Assembly (NCBI GenBank): GCA_023386955.1
Contig: JAEWIS010000023.1
Location: 558,001-622,000, forward strand
Length of the DNA: 64,000 bases
Source of the DNA: Bacillota bacterium
Lineage (GTDB): Bacteria > Bacillota > Bacilli > Paenibacillales > NBRC-103111
Direction of reading: 5' to 3'
Shown here one piece after another: positions 51,483 to 62,200 of the stretch. Made by a program: the position numbers and the translations under genes. Position 1 is the stretch's first letter; the number at the start of each line of letters is the position of its first letter. The notes below the pieces were generated by a model. That model was not told where the DNA came from, ran no database searches, and was given only the letters and a program-made list of their open reading frames with translations.

Positions 51483-52364
51483 ATGATTCATTGCGACAAT
51501 CTGGTTAAAATATACAAGGCGGCGGAGCTGGAGGTCATCGCTCTCCAGGGTCTGGATTTGCATGTGGCGGAGGGAGAGCTGATGGCCATTATCGGCAACA
51601 GCGGCAGCGGCAAATCCACTCTGCTGAATATGTTGGGCGGGCTGGACCGTCCATCCGCAGGCAAGCTTGTTGTGGACGGAACGGATCTCCTGCAGCTCAC
51701 AGAGCGGGAGCTGGTCCGTTACAAGCGGGAAACGGTGGGTTTTGTCTGGCAGAATAATGCGCGCAATCTGGTTCCGTATCTGACCGCTCTGGAGAATGTG
51801 GAGCTGCCTATGCTTCTCCGCGGCAGGCGGAGACGGGAGAAGGCACTAATGCTGCTTGAGGCAGTGGGGCTGGCAGACCGAAAGCACAACCGTCTCCAGC
51901 AGCTGTCTGGCGGTGAGCAGCAGAGAGTTGCCATCGCAATTGCCTTGGCGAATGATCCCCGGCTATTGCTGGCTGATGAGCCAACCGGTTCGGTGGACTC
52001 GAAGATGACCACCCAAATCCTGGATCTGTTCCGGCAATTAAACCGCGACCTGGGGTTGACTGTTGTCATCGTCACCCATGACCCGCTGTTGGCCCGTAAG
52101 GTTGACCGGGTGGTGGCCATCCGCGACGGAAAAACCTCATCGGAGATCCTCCGGCGCAAATCCTACTCCGAGGAGCTGGAGGAGCTGGAGGCTGGGGATG
52201 CGGCAGAAGAGGAATCCCATGTGGAATATGCTGTTCTGGATAAGGCGGGAAGGCTGCAAATCCCCTCCGGGTATCTGGAATCGCTGGGGTTAAGCAGCAC
52301 CGCCGGAAACAAGGTAAGGGTTTCGGTAGAGGAAGGCAGGATTGTCCTCGAGCCGCCGGAATAG
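51483..52364 (+). CDS. Second MacB-type ABC ATPase with C-terminal AbrB-like domain
   Basis: The 293-residue protein has a full ATPase (Walker A GNSGSGKST near 38, signature [10 protein letters not shown] near 140, Walker [14 protein letters not shown] near 163) and then an acidic linker (EELEELEAGDAAEEE). The last 45 residues read VLDKAGRLQIPSGYLESLG and RVSVEEGRIVLEPP, which matches the swapped-hairpin AbrB/SpoVT/MazE pattern. An ABC ATPase fused with such a DNA-binding or dimerisation domain is unusual. It lies five bases after the permease gene. The operon therefore has two ATPases for one permease. Confidence 0.82.
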   Translation: MIHCDNLVKIYKAAELEVIALQGLDLHVAEGELMAIIGNSGSGKSTLLNMLGGLDRPSAGKLVVDGTDLLQLTERELVRYKRETVGFVWQNNARNLVPYLTALENVELPMLLRGRRRREKALMLLEAVGLADRKHNRLQQLSGGEQQRVAIAIALANDPRLLLADEPTGSVDSKMTTQILDLFRQLNRDLGLTVVIVTHDPLLARKVDRVVAIRDGKTSSEILRRKSYSEELEELEAGDAAEEESHVEYAVLDKAGRLQIPSGYLESLGLSSTAGNKVRVSVEEGRIVLEPPE

Positions 52365-52396
52365 GCGATTTCCATAAAAGTGTCACGTTTAACCGG

Positions 52397-52425
52397 TTGT
52401 CAATTCTTCTAATACCTCTTATACT
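52397..52425 (+). promoter_or_regulatory. Sigma-A promoter of the amino-acid ABC operon
   Basis: TTGTCA (52397-52402) and TATACT (52420-52425) with a 17-bp spacer, 48 bp before the first start codon. Confidence 0.8.
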
Positions 52426-52472
52426 ATACAAGTCGCGTTATGAATGAATATACAGAAGAGGTGCATATCGAA

Positions 52473-53354
52473 ATGAAGAAATTGACAATTCTCCTGGCGG
52501 CGGTTATGATGCTGACCATGCTGGCCGCCTGCGGCGAGAAAAACAAGGAATCAGACAAAACCCAAGGGGCTTCCACTCCGGCAGCCGCTACCACAGCCGC
52601 TTCCACTGCCCCGGCATCCCCGGCGGCAGGTGCAGCCGACAAGCTTGCCGACATCAAAAAAGCCGGGACCATCATCATGGGCACCAGCGCTGATTACGCT
52701 CCTTATGAGTTCCACAAGAACATCGACGGCAAGGACACCATCGTGGGCTTCGATGTAGAAATCGCCAAAGCCATCGCAAAGGATCTGGGTGTGAAGCTGG
52801 AGATCAAGGATATCGGTTTTGACGGTCTGCTGCCTGCACTGAACGCCGGCAAGGTTGACTTCGTTATTTCCGGCATGACTCCTAATGAAGAACGTCTGAA
52901 GAGTGTTGACTTCTCCAAGATCTACTACACCGCTCAACAGGTAATCATGATCCGTGCAGACGACAAGGACAAGTTCAAGTCCATGGATGATCTGAAGAAG
53001 GTTTCCGTCGGTGTACAAACCGCTTCCATCCAAGAAGATATCGCCAAGGAGCAGCTGCAAGGCGCGAAGATCAAGTCCATCGCCAAGATTACCGATCTGG
53101 CACTGGAATTGAAGAACAAAAAGATTGATGCCATCATTATGGAATCTCCTGTAGCCAACGGCTATGTTAATAAGAACAAGGATCTGGTTATCAGCAGCGT
53201 GAAGCCCAAGGCTGAGGAAGCCGGCTCCGCCATTGCCATCAAGAAGGGCAACGACACCCTGACTGCCGAAATCAACAAGTCCCTTGACAAGATGATCAAG
53301 GACAAGACCATTGACAAACTGGTGGATGAAGCTTTCCAATTGTCTGAGAAATAA
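52473..53354 (+). CDS. Polar amino-acid ABC importer substrate-binding lipoprotein
   Basis: The 293-residue protein has a lipoprotein signal (LTMLAAC, lipobox Cys near residue 20), an Ala/Thr/Ser-rich linker to about 60, and a SBP_bac_3 domain: AGTIIMGTSADYAPYEF, quoted in part, IVGFDVEIAKAIAKDLG, and FVISGMTPNEERLKSVDFS. Ligand is likely a polar or basic amino acid. First gene of a three-gene importer; ATG 52473 is preferred over 52440, which precedes the signal peptide. Confidence 0.92.
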   Translation: MKKLTILLAAVMMLTMLAACGEKNKESDKTQGASTPAAATTAASTAPASPAAGAADKLADIKKAGTIIMGTSADYAPYEFHKNIDGKDTIVGFDVEIAKAIAKDLGVKLEIKDIGFDGLLPALNAGKVDFVISGMTPNEERLKSVDFSKIYYTAQQVIMIRADDKDKFKSMDDLKKVSVGVQTASIQEDIAKEQLQGAKIKSIAKITDLALELKNKKIDAIIMESPVANGYVNKNKDLVISSVKPKAEEAGSAIAIKKGNDTLTAEINKSLDKMIKDKTIDKLVDEAFQLSEK

Positions 53355-53444
53355 TGCAATTGCATGGCAACGGGGGAAAACGGCGGCTGTTGTTCCGCTG
53401 TTTTCCCCTTCGGCATGCCACCAGGGAGGATATGGAGGGATAAG

Positions 53445-54152
53445 ATGAACACTGCATTTTTGGCAATGGATTTTTCTTTTATGAACGAATATGGAAGCTA
53501 TTATCTGACAGGTGCCTGGACCACTATTAAGCTGGCCTTTTTCACCGTTATTTGCGGCGGTATCCTGGGGATGTTTATAGCCCTGATGCGTTTGTCCGCC
53601 AACCGGTTTGTCCGTTTTTTGGCATCCGCTTACATCGAAATCATCCGCGGCACCCCGCTTCTGGTGCAGCTGCTTATCGTATATTACAGCCTTCCCAACG
53701 GTGTGGAATGGCTTTTGGTTAAGGCAGGCCTTCCGGGCGATGCTCTGGCCCTGCCGGATTTTGCATATTGTGTCATTGCATTAACCATCAACAGCGCCGC
53801 TTATGTGGCGGAGATTTTCCGTGCGGGCATTCAAGCGGTGGACAAGGGTCAGATGGAAGCAGCCCGTTCCTTGGGGATGCCCAAGCGAATGGCTATGACC
53901 CATATTATCTTGCCGCAGGCCATCCGTAACATTCTGCCGGCTCTCGGCAATGAGTTTGTCGTGATTATCAAGGAATCGTCCCAGGTCATGGTTATCGGTA
54001 TGGCCGAGCTGATGTACAGCGCCAACCTGATCCGCGGCGCCACTTATCTTTCCATGGAGCCTCTTCTGGTAGCCGCCGTTATCTACTTTACCTTGACCTT
54101 CCCGCTCTCCAAGATCCTCAGTCTGGTTGAAAGGAGGATGTCCGCCCAATGA
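53445..54152 (+). CDS. Polar amino-acid ABC importer permease
   Basis: The 235-residue membrane protein has about five helices and the HisMQ-type motif [21 protein letters not shown] (about residues 63-83, quoted as [18 protein letters not shown]) plus the EAA loop [21 protein letters not shown] (about 141-160), which docks the ATPase. ATG 53445 follows GGAGG. It overlaps the ATPase gene by four bases (ATGA). Confidence 0.93.
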   Translation: MNTAFLAMDFSFMNEYGSYYLTGAWTTIKLAFFTVICGGILGMFIALMRLSANRFVRFLASAYIEIIRGTPLLVQLLIVYYSLPNGVEWLLVKAGLPGDALALPDFAYCVIALTINSAAYVAEIFRAGIQAVDKGQMEAARSLGMPKRMAMTHIILPQAIRNILPALGNEFVVIIKESSQVMVIGMAELMYSANLIRGATYLSMEPLLVAAVIYFTLTFPLSKILSLVERRMSAQ

Positions 54153-54871
54153 TTAAGGTTAATCAGCTGCACAAAAGCTTCGGCAAGAACCATGTGCTCA
54201 ATGATGTAAACATCCATATCGCCAAAGGCGAGGTTGTGGTGGTCATCGGCCCTTCAGGCTCGGGCAAAAGTACCTTTTTGCGCTGCCTGAATCTCCTGGA
54301 GATGCCGTCCAGCGGCGAGGTTATTTTTGAAGGCGTGAATATAACCGACAGGAAGACAGATATCAATGTCCTCCGGCGGAAGATGGGGATGGTGTTTCAG
54401 CAGTTCAATTTGTTCCCGCATCTGACTGTTTTGAAGAATATTACCATGGCCCCGCGGAAGCTGAAGGGGATGAACCAGCAGGATGCGGATAAGCTGGCCA
54501 TGGAGCTGCTTAAGACTGTTGGCCTGGAGGATAAGGCCAACAGCTACCCGGCCCAGCTCTCCGGCGGCCAGAAGCAGCGGATTGCCATCGCCCGGGCCTT
54601 GGCTATGCAGCCCGACGTGCTTCTGTTCGATGAACCCACCTCCGCCCTCGACCCGGAAATGGTCGGTGAGGTATTGGATGTTATGAAGCGCTTGGCTGCC
54701 GAAGGTATGACGATGGTAGTGGTAACCCACGAGATGGGCTTTGCCCGAGAGGTGGGAAGCCGGCTTATTTTTATGGATAAAGGAACTATTGCCGAAGAGG
54801 GTTTGCCTGCTGAGATTTTTGCAGAGCCCAAACATCCCCGCACCCGTGAATTCCTCAGCAAGGTGCTGTAA
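54149..54871 (+). CDS. Polar amino-acid ABC importer ATPase
   Basis: The 240-residue protein has Walker [10 protein letters not shown] (about residues 33-41), Q-loop in [11 protein letters not shown], signature [15 protein letters not shown] (about 133-147), Walker [18 protein letters not shown] (about 154-170, quoted as [13 protein letters not shown]), and H-loop [10 protein letters not shown]. It closely resembles GlnQ/ArtP-type ATPases. It is the last gene in the importer operon, which ends at a hairpin. Confidence 0.94.
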   Translation: MIKVNQLHKSFGKNHVLNDVNIHIAKGEVVVVIGPSGSGKSTFLRCLNLLEMPSSGEVIFEGVNITDRKTDINVLRRKMGMVFQQFNLFPHLTVLKNITMAPRKLKGMNQQDADKLAMELLKTVGLEDKANSYPAQLSGGQKQRIAIARALAMQPDVLLFDEPTSALDPEMVGEVLDVMKRLAAEGMTMVVVTHEMGFAREVGSRLIFMDKGTIAEEGLPAEIFAEPKHPRTREFLSKVL

Positions 54872-54882
54872 ATCGATTGATG

Positions 54883-54912
54883 AAGCCCGTCCCGGGATGG
54901 ACGGGCTTTTCC
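54883..54912 (+). terminator. Terminator of the amino-acid importer operon
   Basis: Perfect 10-bp stem AAGCCCGTCC / GGACGGGCTT then TTCC. Confidence 0.8.
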
Positions 54913-55009
54913 GTCTTTTGACAGCCGGAGCCTCCATCTTCAGAAGCTTGAAATTGCCTGTCGGATCTATCATAATTATATATACAACACATATGTATGG
55001 GGTGATGGT

Positions 55010-55513
55010 TTGAGGATCGGGATTGTTTCGGATACCCACCTGTCGGACCGCAGGGAAATCCGGCTTCCGGGAGAACTGCTGAAGGGATTGTCGGGAGTGG
55101 ACCTGATCCTCCATGCGGGAGACTGGGTTTCCCCCAGGGTAGCGGAGGAACTGGAGAAGCTTGCTCCGGTTGAAGGGATAGCCGGAAACAATGACGGAAC
55201 GGACATTATCAACCGCTTCGGTTACAAAAAGATCGTGGAGGCCGCGGGAATCCGCATAGGGCTCATTCACGGTGACGGTTACGGTAAAACTACAGAACGC
55301 CGTGCCTTTGACGCATTTGAAGGGCAGAATGTCCAGGCGATTGTTTTTGGTCATTCCCATATTCCTTATCTGGAGCACAAAGCAGGCATTCTTTTGTTCA
55401 ATCCCGGTTCACCCACGGATAAACGCCGGCAGCCTCTCTATTCCTACGGAATGATGGACATTGGGGAAGGCGGGATAACTGCGGAGCATTATTATTATGC
55501 ATCCCGGGATTAA
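55010..55513 (+). CDS. YfcE/MJ0936-type phosphodiesterase (metallophosphoesterase)
   Basis: The 167-residue protein has the calcineurin-like motifs: D-x-H in VSDTHLSD (residues 6-13), GD in LHAGDWV (about 44-50), GNND (about 63-66), and GHSHIPYL near 113 with the metal-binding His pair, plus NPGSPTDKRR. YfcE-like enzymes cleave phosphodiesters with metal cofactor. The TTG start at 55010 follows GGGGTGATGG. Single gene; natural substrate unknown. Confidence 0.88.
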   Translation: MRIGIVSDTHLSDRREIRLPGELLKGLSGVDLILHAGDWVSPRVAEELEKLAPVEGIAGNNDGTDIINRFGYKKIVEAAGIRIGLIHGDGYGKTTERRAFDAFEGQNVQAIVFGHSHIPYLEHKAGILLFNPGSPTDKRRQPLYSYGMMDIGEGGITAEHYYYASRD

Positions 55514-55603
55514 TTTGCCGTATTCCTGTATATTTCGACAAATTCCTTCTATTTTCACCGATTTTCCGTTATACTAAAGCTATTCCTTGCATCTTTCGTA
55601 GAA

Positions 55604-56461
55604 ATGAGTGAATACATGGCCATTAGAATTTTTACCGACGGAAGCTCAGATTTGCCTAAACGCATTCTGGAGCAATTGGGCATCGTACAGATCCCCTTGC
55701 CGGTTCATTTTGAGGATGAGCATTTCGACTCTGACATGGATTTGGAGCTCTTTTACAATAAACTCGGTTCCGCTAGTGTGCTTCCCAAAACCTGCAGTCC
55801 ATCGCCAAGTACCTTCTTCAACAAATTTATGAGCGTGGACGCCAACGAGCAAATTCTTTGCATTGCCTTGTCCTCGGGACTTAGCAGCACCTATCATCAC
55901 GCCGTAATGGGCAAAACGATGGTGGAGGAGGAGCATCCCCAGCGTCTCCCAATTGAGGTGTTGGACAGCAAGAATGCTTCTCTAGGCTTAGGTGTTCTGG
56001 TTTATAAGGCGGCGCGTATGGCGAAGGAAGGGCACAGCATGCATGATCTGATGCAGACCATGAAGCGAAGCATCGCCGAGGTTAAGAACTATTTTGTGCT
56101 GGACACCCTGGAGAATGTGATTAAAGGCGGAAGGCTGGACCGGGTTCGCGGCGCCATTGCTTCCGTTCTGAATATCAAACTCCTGATGTGTGCCAGTGAG
56201 GAAGGCACTCTGGAGGTGCTGGAAAAGGTCCGCGGCACCCAGAACGCCATCAAGAAAATGATTGACCGGATCGGCGAGGCCGGCCATGATTTCGAGAAGA
56301 AGGTTCTTGCCATTGGCCACAGCAATTGTGAGGAACGGGCACATGAAGTGATGGAAATGATCCTGAAGCGCTACCCCTTTAAAGATGTGATTGTGGCAGA
56401 GATGGGGCCGGTTATCGGCACTTATGCAGGCAAGGGCGGTATTTTGGTCTCCTTCGCGTAA
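55604..56461 (+). CDS. DegV family fatty-acid-binding protein
   Basis: The 285-residue protein has the DegV pattern: IFTDGSSDLPKRILEQLGI (N-terminal, with phosphate-like site), IALSSGLSSTYHHAV near 86, IEVLDSKNASLGLG (about 119-132, quoted with DS region), DTLENVIKGGRLDR (about 166-179) and EMGPVIGTYAGKGG near the C-terminus. The family supplies fatty acids to the FakA kinase. ATG 55604 and ATG 55616 are both possible and neither has a strong ribosome site. Confidence 0.93.
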   Translation: MSEYMAIRIFTDGSSDLPKRILEQLGIVQIPLPVHFEDEHFDSDMDLELFYNKLGSASVLPKTCSPSPSTFFNKFMSVDANEQILCIALSSGLSSTYHHAVMGKTMVEEEHPQRLPIEVLDSKNASLGLGVLVYKAARMAKEGHSMHDLMQTMKRSIAEVKNYFVLDTLENVIKGGRLDRVRGAIASVLNIKLLMCASEEGTLEVLEKVRGTQNAIKKMIDRIGEAGHDFEKKVLAIGHSNCEERAHEVMEMILKRYPFKDVIVAEMGPVIGTYAGKGGILVSFA

Positions 56462-56492
56462 AATAACCCATTGAAAGAGCAAATACAAAAAG

Positions 56493-56530
56493 AGCGTACA
56501 GCGGAAGTTTCCGCTGTACGCTTTTATTTT
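56493..56530. terminator. Bidirectional terminator after degV
   Basis: Perfect 12-bp stem AGCGTACAGCGG / CCGCTGTACGCT, TTTATTTTTG on the plus side and CTTTTTGTATTT on the minus side. Confidence 0.9.
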
Positions 56531-56532
56531 TG

Positions 56533-57531
56533 TTATTTTTTGACCGGAGGGATACGGGTCCGGGACACCTGCTCCAGGAAGGAAAGGGTCTTCTGCAGGT
56601 ACTCGCGTTTGTTCACGCTGTAAATCAGCTCATGATGTCCTTTGGGCAAAAGCCAAAGCTTGGATAGCGGCTGCTGGGCAGTCTGATTATCCATAATGAT
56701 TTGTGCCTGCTCATAGGGCGCTTTTTCGTCCAGCATGCCATGGATCATGAACATAGGGATTTTATAGGTGTTTTGCAGGATTTTTTCGTAGGGAATCTGG
56801 TTCATATTCACTCCGTTCATCACCGGGAAGAACATCCGGATCAGGGAGAGGGAAGGGAAACGGGGCAAATCGGCGTGCTGCCGGATATTGTGGTAGAGCG
56901 TATCGGGGGACAGGATGAAGGCACTGTCCAGGATCATGCCGGTAATGTCCTCGCTCTGCAGGGCGGCGCCCAATGCGGTTCCGGCTCCCATGGAGAAGCC
57001 CCAGATGAAAATTTGCTTGGCGTTCTTCTGCTTGATGAAATCAATGGCACCCAACAGCTCGAAGGTTTCCTGAACCCCGCCGGTGACGACCTGCTCCGGG
57101 TGGACAAAGCCGTAATCGAACATCAGGACATTGAAGTTCTGCATATGGGCAGCCTTGGCCAAGTCATACATCGGCACCCAGCTTTCCTCCCGGTTGGCGC
57201 CGTAGCCATGTGAGAAGATTACTGTGCGTGTGGCTCCTTCCGCAGGCAGGTACCAACCGTCCAGCTTGGAGGTCTGATTGATGCTGGGGAAGGTAACTTC
57301 TTCATACGGGACACCGATGGCTTCAAGCGGATTGGAGGAGAGTGGTGCAACGATCGGCCGGGCGAGGAGCCAGGCGATGTAGGCATGGAAGGCAACCGTC
57401 AAAGCGAGCACGGAAGTCGTCAGCGACAGGAGGAGAGCCAGCCAGAAGCGGGGACGGGCAAGGATGCTCCGTTTCTTTATGGGAACGCTTACAATACCTC
57501 TTGCTGTGTGAACGGATGACATGACCCTCAT
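56533..57531 (-). CDS. Membrane-anchored alpha/beta hydrolase
   Basis: The 332-residue protein has a hydrophobic N-terminal helix (about residues 28-52) and an alpha/beta-hydrolase domain: nucleophile in IWGFSMGAGTAL (G-F-S-M-G, about 180-184), oxyanion region TVIFSHGYGANREESW, and the acid and His in MIHGMLDEKAPYEQ and LPKGHHELIYSV. It resembles YqkD/FrsA-like esterases, with unknown substrate. ATG 57531 follows GGGAGGG; the longer upstream frame has no site. Confidence 0.87.
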   Translation of the reverse strand: MRVMSSVHTARGIVSVPIKKRSILARPRFWLALLLSLTTSVLALTVAFHAYIAWLLARPIVAPLSSNPLEAIGVPYEEVTFPSINQTSKLDGWYLPAEGATRTVIFSHGYGANREESWVPMYDLAKAAHMQNFNVLMFDYGFVHPEQVVTGGVQETFELLGAIDFIKQKNAKQIFIWGFSMGAGTALGAALQSEDITGMILDSAFILSPDTLYHNIRQHADLPRFPSLSLIRMFFPVMNGVNMNQIPYEKILQNTYKIPMFMIHGMLDEKAPYEQAQIIMDNQTAQQPLSKLWLLPKGHHELIYSVNKREYLQKTLSFLEQVSRTRIPPVKK

Positions 57532-57796
57532 ATGAGTTCCCTCCCTTAGCTGTCTGGAATAACCTGGTCTACCGGGACTTTGGTTACCTATATTTATAGT
57601 ATGAATCCGAAGGTCTAACTGCGTCAATCTCCGTCGCAAAATGTAAACACGTTGTAATCTGTCTGTAATGAAGGAGTGGCGGAACTGCGTCTAAATCTTG
57701 GGAAAATGCCGTCTTCTATATGGACTCTCCTTGTATGCAGGTGCTATAATGTTCAGGATATCTTGGGCATATGCCTACGGGAAGGCGGAAGAGACA

Positions 57797-59517
<1,721 letters not shown>

Positions 59518-59537
59518 CATAACAGAACTCCTTTACG

Positions 59538-59586
59538 CCGCAGATGCCTGAAGCCTATTGGCTGCCAGGATAATCTGCGGTTTTTT
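59538..59586 (+). terminator. Terminator of pyrKD
   Basis: Stem CCGCAGAT / ATCTGCGG around a 27-base loop, followed by TTTTTT. Confidence 0.75.
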
Positions 59587-59628
59587 GCGCACATGAAGCA
59601 TGCTGTCATCCATCCCAGGGGCCACGGG

Positions 59629-59649
59629 ACAGGTGACCATACCACCTGT
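59629..59649. promoter_or_regulatory. Inverted repeat upstream of the YheC/D gene
   Basis: ACAGGTG - 7 bp - CACCTGT, perfect seven-base arms, 60 bp before the YheC/D-like start. It may be an operator; nothing else supports this. Confidence 0.3.
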
Positions 59650-59708
59650 TAGGTGAACGCATACTATGAACCAGGCGGTAGGTCACACTTGAAATGGAGG
59701 CAGCATCC

Positions 59709-60470
59709 ATGAGTTTATTGTCACGGAAATACCCTTGGAGCAAATGGCAAAAGCATCTAGTGCTGGCCCGCGACCCTGCTCTACGGGAGTTTTTGCCTGA
59801 CACTGCAGTCTTGAAGGAAGAGACTCTGCTTGATTTTTTAAACCGCTATCCTGTTGTTTTCGTGAAGCCCAGCTGTGGCGGTGGAGGCAGAGGAGTGGTC
59901 AAAATATCGGTTTTGGAGGAAGGGCAAACGGAAATCCAGACAACCGAAACCCGTACGGTTGCGGAACTCCCGCAGGTCTACCATACAGTCAAGGGATATC
60001 TCGGGCAGAAGGAATATATCGTGCAGCAGGGAGTTTCCCTGATCCGGATTGATGACAGGCCCATCGACTTCCGGACTTTATTGCTCAGGCCGGGCAAAAC
60101 CTGGCGTTATATGGGCGTGATGGGGAAGCTGGCGGTCCGGGATCAAATTGTAACCAACCACTGCCGCGGGGGCAGCTCACTTACGTTTTCCGGAGCTATG
60201 AAGGAAAGCAAGGAATTGCAGGAGGAGGGCATTCAGGAGCTGGAGAAGAGGCTGGAGCAGCTTTCCCGGCAAATTGCCGCTTCCATGCAGAGGAGATTTC
60301 CCTTGGTCGCTGAATTGGGGCTGGATATCGGCATCGACGAGAACCTGAAGCTGTGGCTCATCGAAGCCAATACCCGCCCCCAATACAAGCTGTTCCGCGA
60401 CCATGAGGATCCGATGCTTTATAACCGCATCGGCGCAATCATTAAGACGATCCGTCTGCCTCTTTCCTGA
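59709..60470 (+). CDS. YheC/YheD family (ATP-grasp) endospore-coat-associated protein
   Basis: The 253-residue protein is a short YheC/YheD-like ATP-grasp protein. VVFVKPSCGGGGRGVVKIS near residue 48, IDFRTLLLRPGKTWRYMG (about 119-136) and ELGLDIGIDENLKLWLIEAN (about 202-221), the latter with Mg-binding Glu/Asn, are conserved. Relatives are found on B. subtilis spore coats; the ligand is unknown. ATG 59709 follows GGAGG. It overlaps the convergent M20 gene by 29 bases. Confidence 0.85.
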   Translation: MSLLSRKYPWSKWQKHLVLARDPALREFLPDTAVLKEETLLDFLNRYPVVFVKPSCGGGGRGVVKISVLEEGQTEIQTTETRTVAELPQVYHTVKGYLGQKEYIVQQGVSLIRIDDRPIDFRTLLLRPGKTWRYMGVMGKLAVRDQIVTNHCRGGSSLTFSGAMKESKELQEEGIQELEKRLEQLSRQIAASMQRRFPLVAELGLDIGIDENLKLWLIEANTRPQYKLFRDHEDPMLYNRIGAIIKTIRLPLS

Positions 60471-61629
60471 CGGAGGCCCGGAAGCTTTGGCGGATGCTGT
60501 CCGAGAGACCAGGAACCGTCAACACGTCATAGGCGGTGGCGGCCAGGGCTTTGGCACCGAACAGCATCCCTTCCAGGGCTCTGTCCTCCAAAGCAAGATC
60601 ACGGAATTCCACCGTATGCAGCAGGTGCTTCTCATCAATGACCTTCACATAAGGATGGATAGCAGGGCAGCGGCGGGAAACATTCCCTAAATCAAGGGAA
60701 CCATGATCCTTGCCTGTTTCGATTGCTCCGGGATCGATGCCTAATGCTGTGAGATTCCTGGTGTAGGTCTCAGACAGTTCTTTGTTGGTCAACAGTTCAT
60801 CATACGAAAACTCATAATTGGTAACCTTGAGCTTGGCTCCTGTCTGGAGAGCGGCCCCTTCGGCGCACCGGATGACCTTGCGGACGGTTTCATCGGTATA
60901 GGGCCGGTTACCCGCCCGGACATAAAATTGGGCGACGGCATATTCGGGAATGATGTTTGCTGCCTTTCCGCCTTCCGTGATGATGCCATGGATACGGACA
61001 TGACTCTCCAGCTGCTGGCGCAGCGCATTGATGGAGTTGAACAGCAGAAGAACGGCATCCAGTGCATTGATACCCTCGTAAGGATTAGCGGCAGCATGGG
61101 CGGTTTTGCCGAAATATTCGAATTGCACCGCATCCATGGCCAAGGAGGTGCCGGAATGCTCATAGGTGTGGTAAGGGTGAGCCATCAGCGCAGCATCCAC
61201 ATCATCGAACAACCCGGCCTTGGACATGGGCACCTTGGCCCCTTTGGTCTCCTCGGCGGGGGTACCGTACACCCGGATTTCCCCACCGGTTTCATCAATA
61301 ACCGCTTTGAGCCCGGCGGCGGCCGCGATGGCCATGGTGCAGATCAGATGGTGGCCGCAGGCGTGGCCGATATCCGGCAGGGCATCGTATTCCGCCAGGA
61401 AGGCAATCACAGGTCCCGGCTTCGGTGAGGTATACCGGGCGATAAAGGAGGTGGGGATATCCAGCACTCCGCGCTCCACATCAAACCCCAGCTCACCCAA
61501 AAGCGCAGTCAGCTTCTCCGCTGCCTGGAATTCCTCGTGACCCAGCTCCGGATGATTCCCGATAAATAAGGAGGTTTCCTTCAAAACGGGAGACATGCGG
61601 TCAATGGTGTCAAAAATGTGTTTCTTCAT
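60442..61629 (-). CDS. M20 family amidohydrolase/peptidase (AbgB-like)
   Basis: The 395-residue protein contains GHACGHHLICTMAI with metal-binding Cys/His (about 92-105), GTPAEETKGAKVPM with catalytic Glu and metal ligand (about 122-135), MAHPYHTYEHSGTS and the lid-domain motif EYFGKTAHAAANPYEGINA, quoted in part. The pattern fits p-aminobenzoyl-glutamate hydrolase (AbgB) or related aminoacylases with cysteine/histidine metal centres. ATG 61629 follows AAGGAG (GTG 61641 overlaps that site). Substrate not determined. Confidence 0.88.
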   Translation of the reverse strand: MKKHIFDTIDRMSPVLKETSLFIGNHPELGHEEFQAAEKLTALLGELGFDVERGVLDIPTSFIARYTSPKPGPVIAFLAEYDALPDIGHACGHHLICTMAIAAAAGLKAVIDETGGEIRVYGTPAEETKGAKVPMSKAGLFDDVDAALMAHPYHTYEHSGTSLAMDAVQFEYFGKTAHAAANPYEGINALDAVLLLFNSINALRQQLESHVRIHGIITEGGKAANIIPEYAVAQFYVRAGNRPYTDETVRKVIRCAEGAALQTGAKLKVTNYEFSYDELLTNKELSETYTRNLTALGIDPGAIETGKDHGSLDLGNVSRRCPAIHPYVKVIDEKHLLHTVEFRDLALEDRALEGMLFGAKALAATAYDVLTVPGLSDSIRQSFRASVRKEADGSS

Positions 61630-61751
61630 AAACAAAATCACTCCTTAGTCCCCAAAAATGTTGAATCTTCCGGCGCTTGCGCTTGATTCTGGCTTATGTA
61701 CCCCTTATGCTATAAACGGATGATGTCATACTTTTGATCGGAAGGTGCAAT

Positions 61752-62192
61752 ATGAGCTTTTTGGAAAATATATGGGAGCATATACGGCGCGGCTCCATTC
61801 AGAATGCCCCGTATCCGGTGGCGCTGAACGTAAACCTCGCTTATACCGTCATGCTCCCGGACAAGGAAAATCACCTGTTCTGGCTGCCCTATGAGTACAC
61901 GGGCCTATGCTACCGCGACCATGGCACATATGTGAATATTCTGCCATACTATAAAGGCTTCATTCTTGAGAATGTTGAACTTTCTCACGGAACCGACCTG
62001 TACAAGCCCAGGACTGAAGAGGACTTCCTGAAGCAGCTGTACAAACTGTCCTGGGATCTGGAGCAGTCCATAGATGAGCTGGTCCGGCCTTATGACCTGT
62101 CGGCCTGTGCCGCGGACTACATTCTGAAGATGTACCATTTTATCGACTGGCTCCGGTATTACAATTCCGCTACAGACGGAAGGCTGAAATAA
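61752..62192 (+). CDS. Hypothetical protein
   Basis: A 146-residue soluble protein that I do not recognise. It is rich in Tyr, Trp and Leu, with WLPYEYTGLCYRDHGTYVN in the middle (about 37-55, quoted in part) and a helical C-terminus (LYKLSWDLEQSIDELVRPYD, ADYILKMYHFIDWLRY). No signal peptide or membrane helix. ATG 61752 follows GGAAGGTG. It sits between two leftward genes with no shared promoter visible. Confidence 0.65.
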   Translation: MSFLENIWEHIRRGSIQNAPYPVALNVNLAYTVMLPDKENHLFWLPYEYTGLCYRDHGTYVNILPYYKGFILENVELSHGTDLYKPRTEEDFLKQLYKLSWDLEQSIDELVRPYDLSACAADYILKMYHFIDWLRYYNSATDGRLK

Positions 62193-62200
62193 GCCACCAG

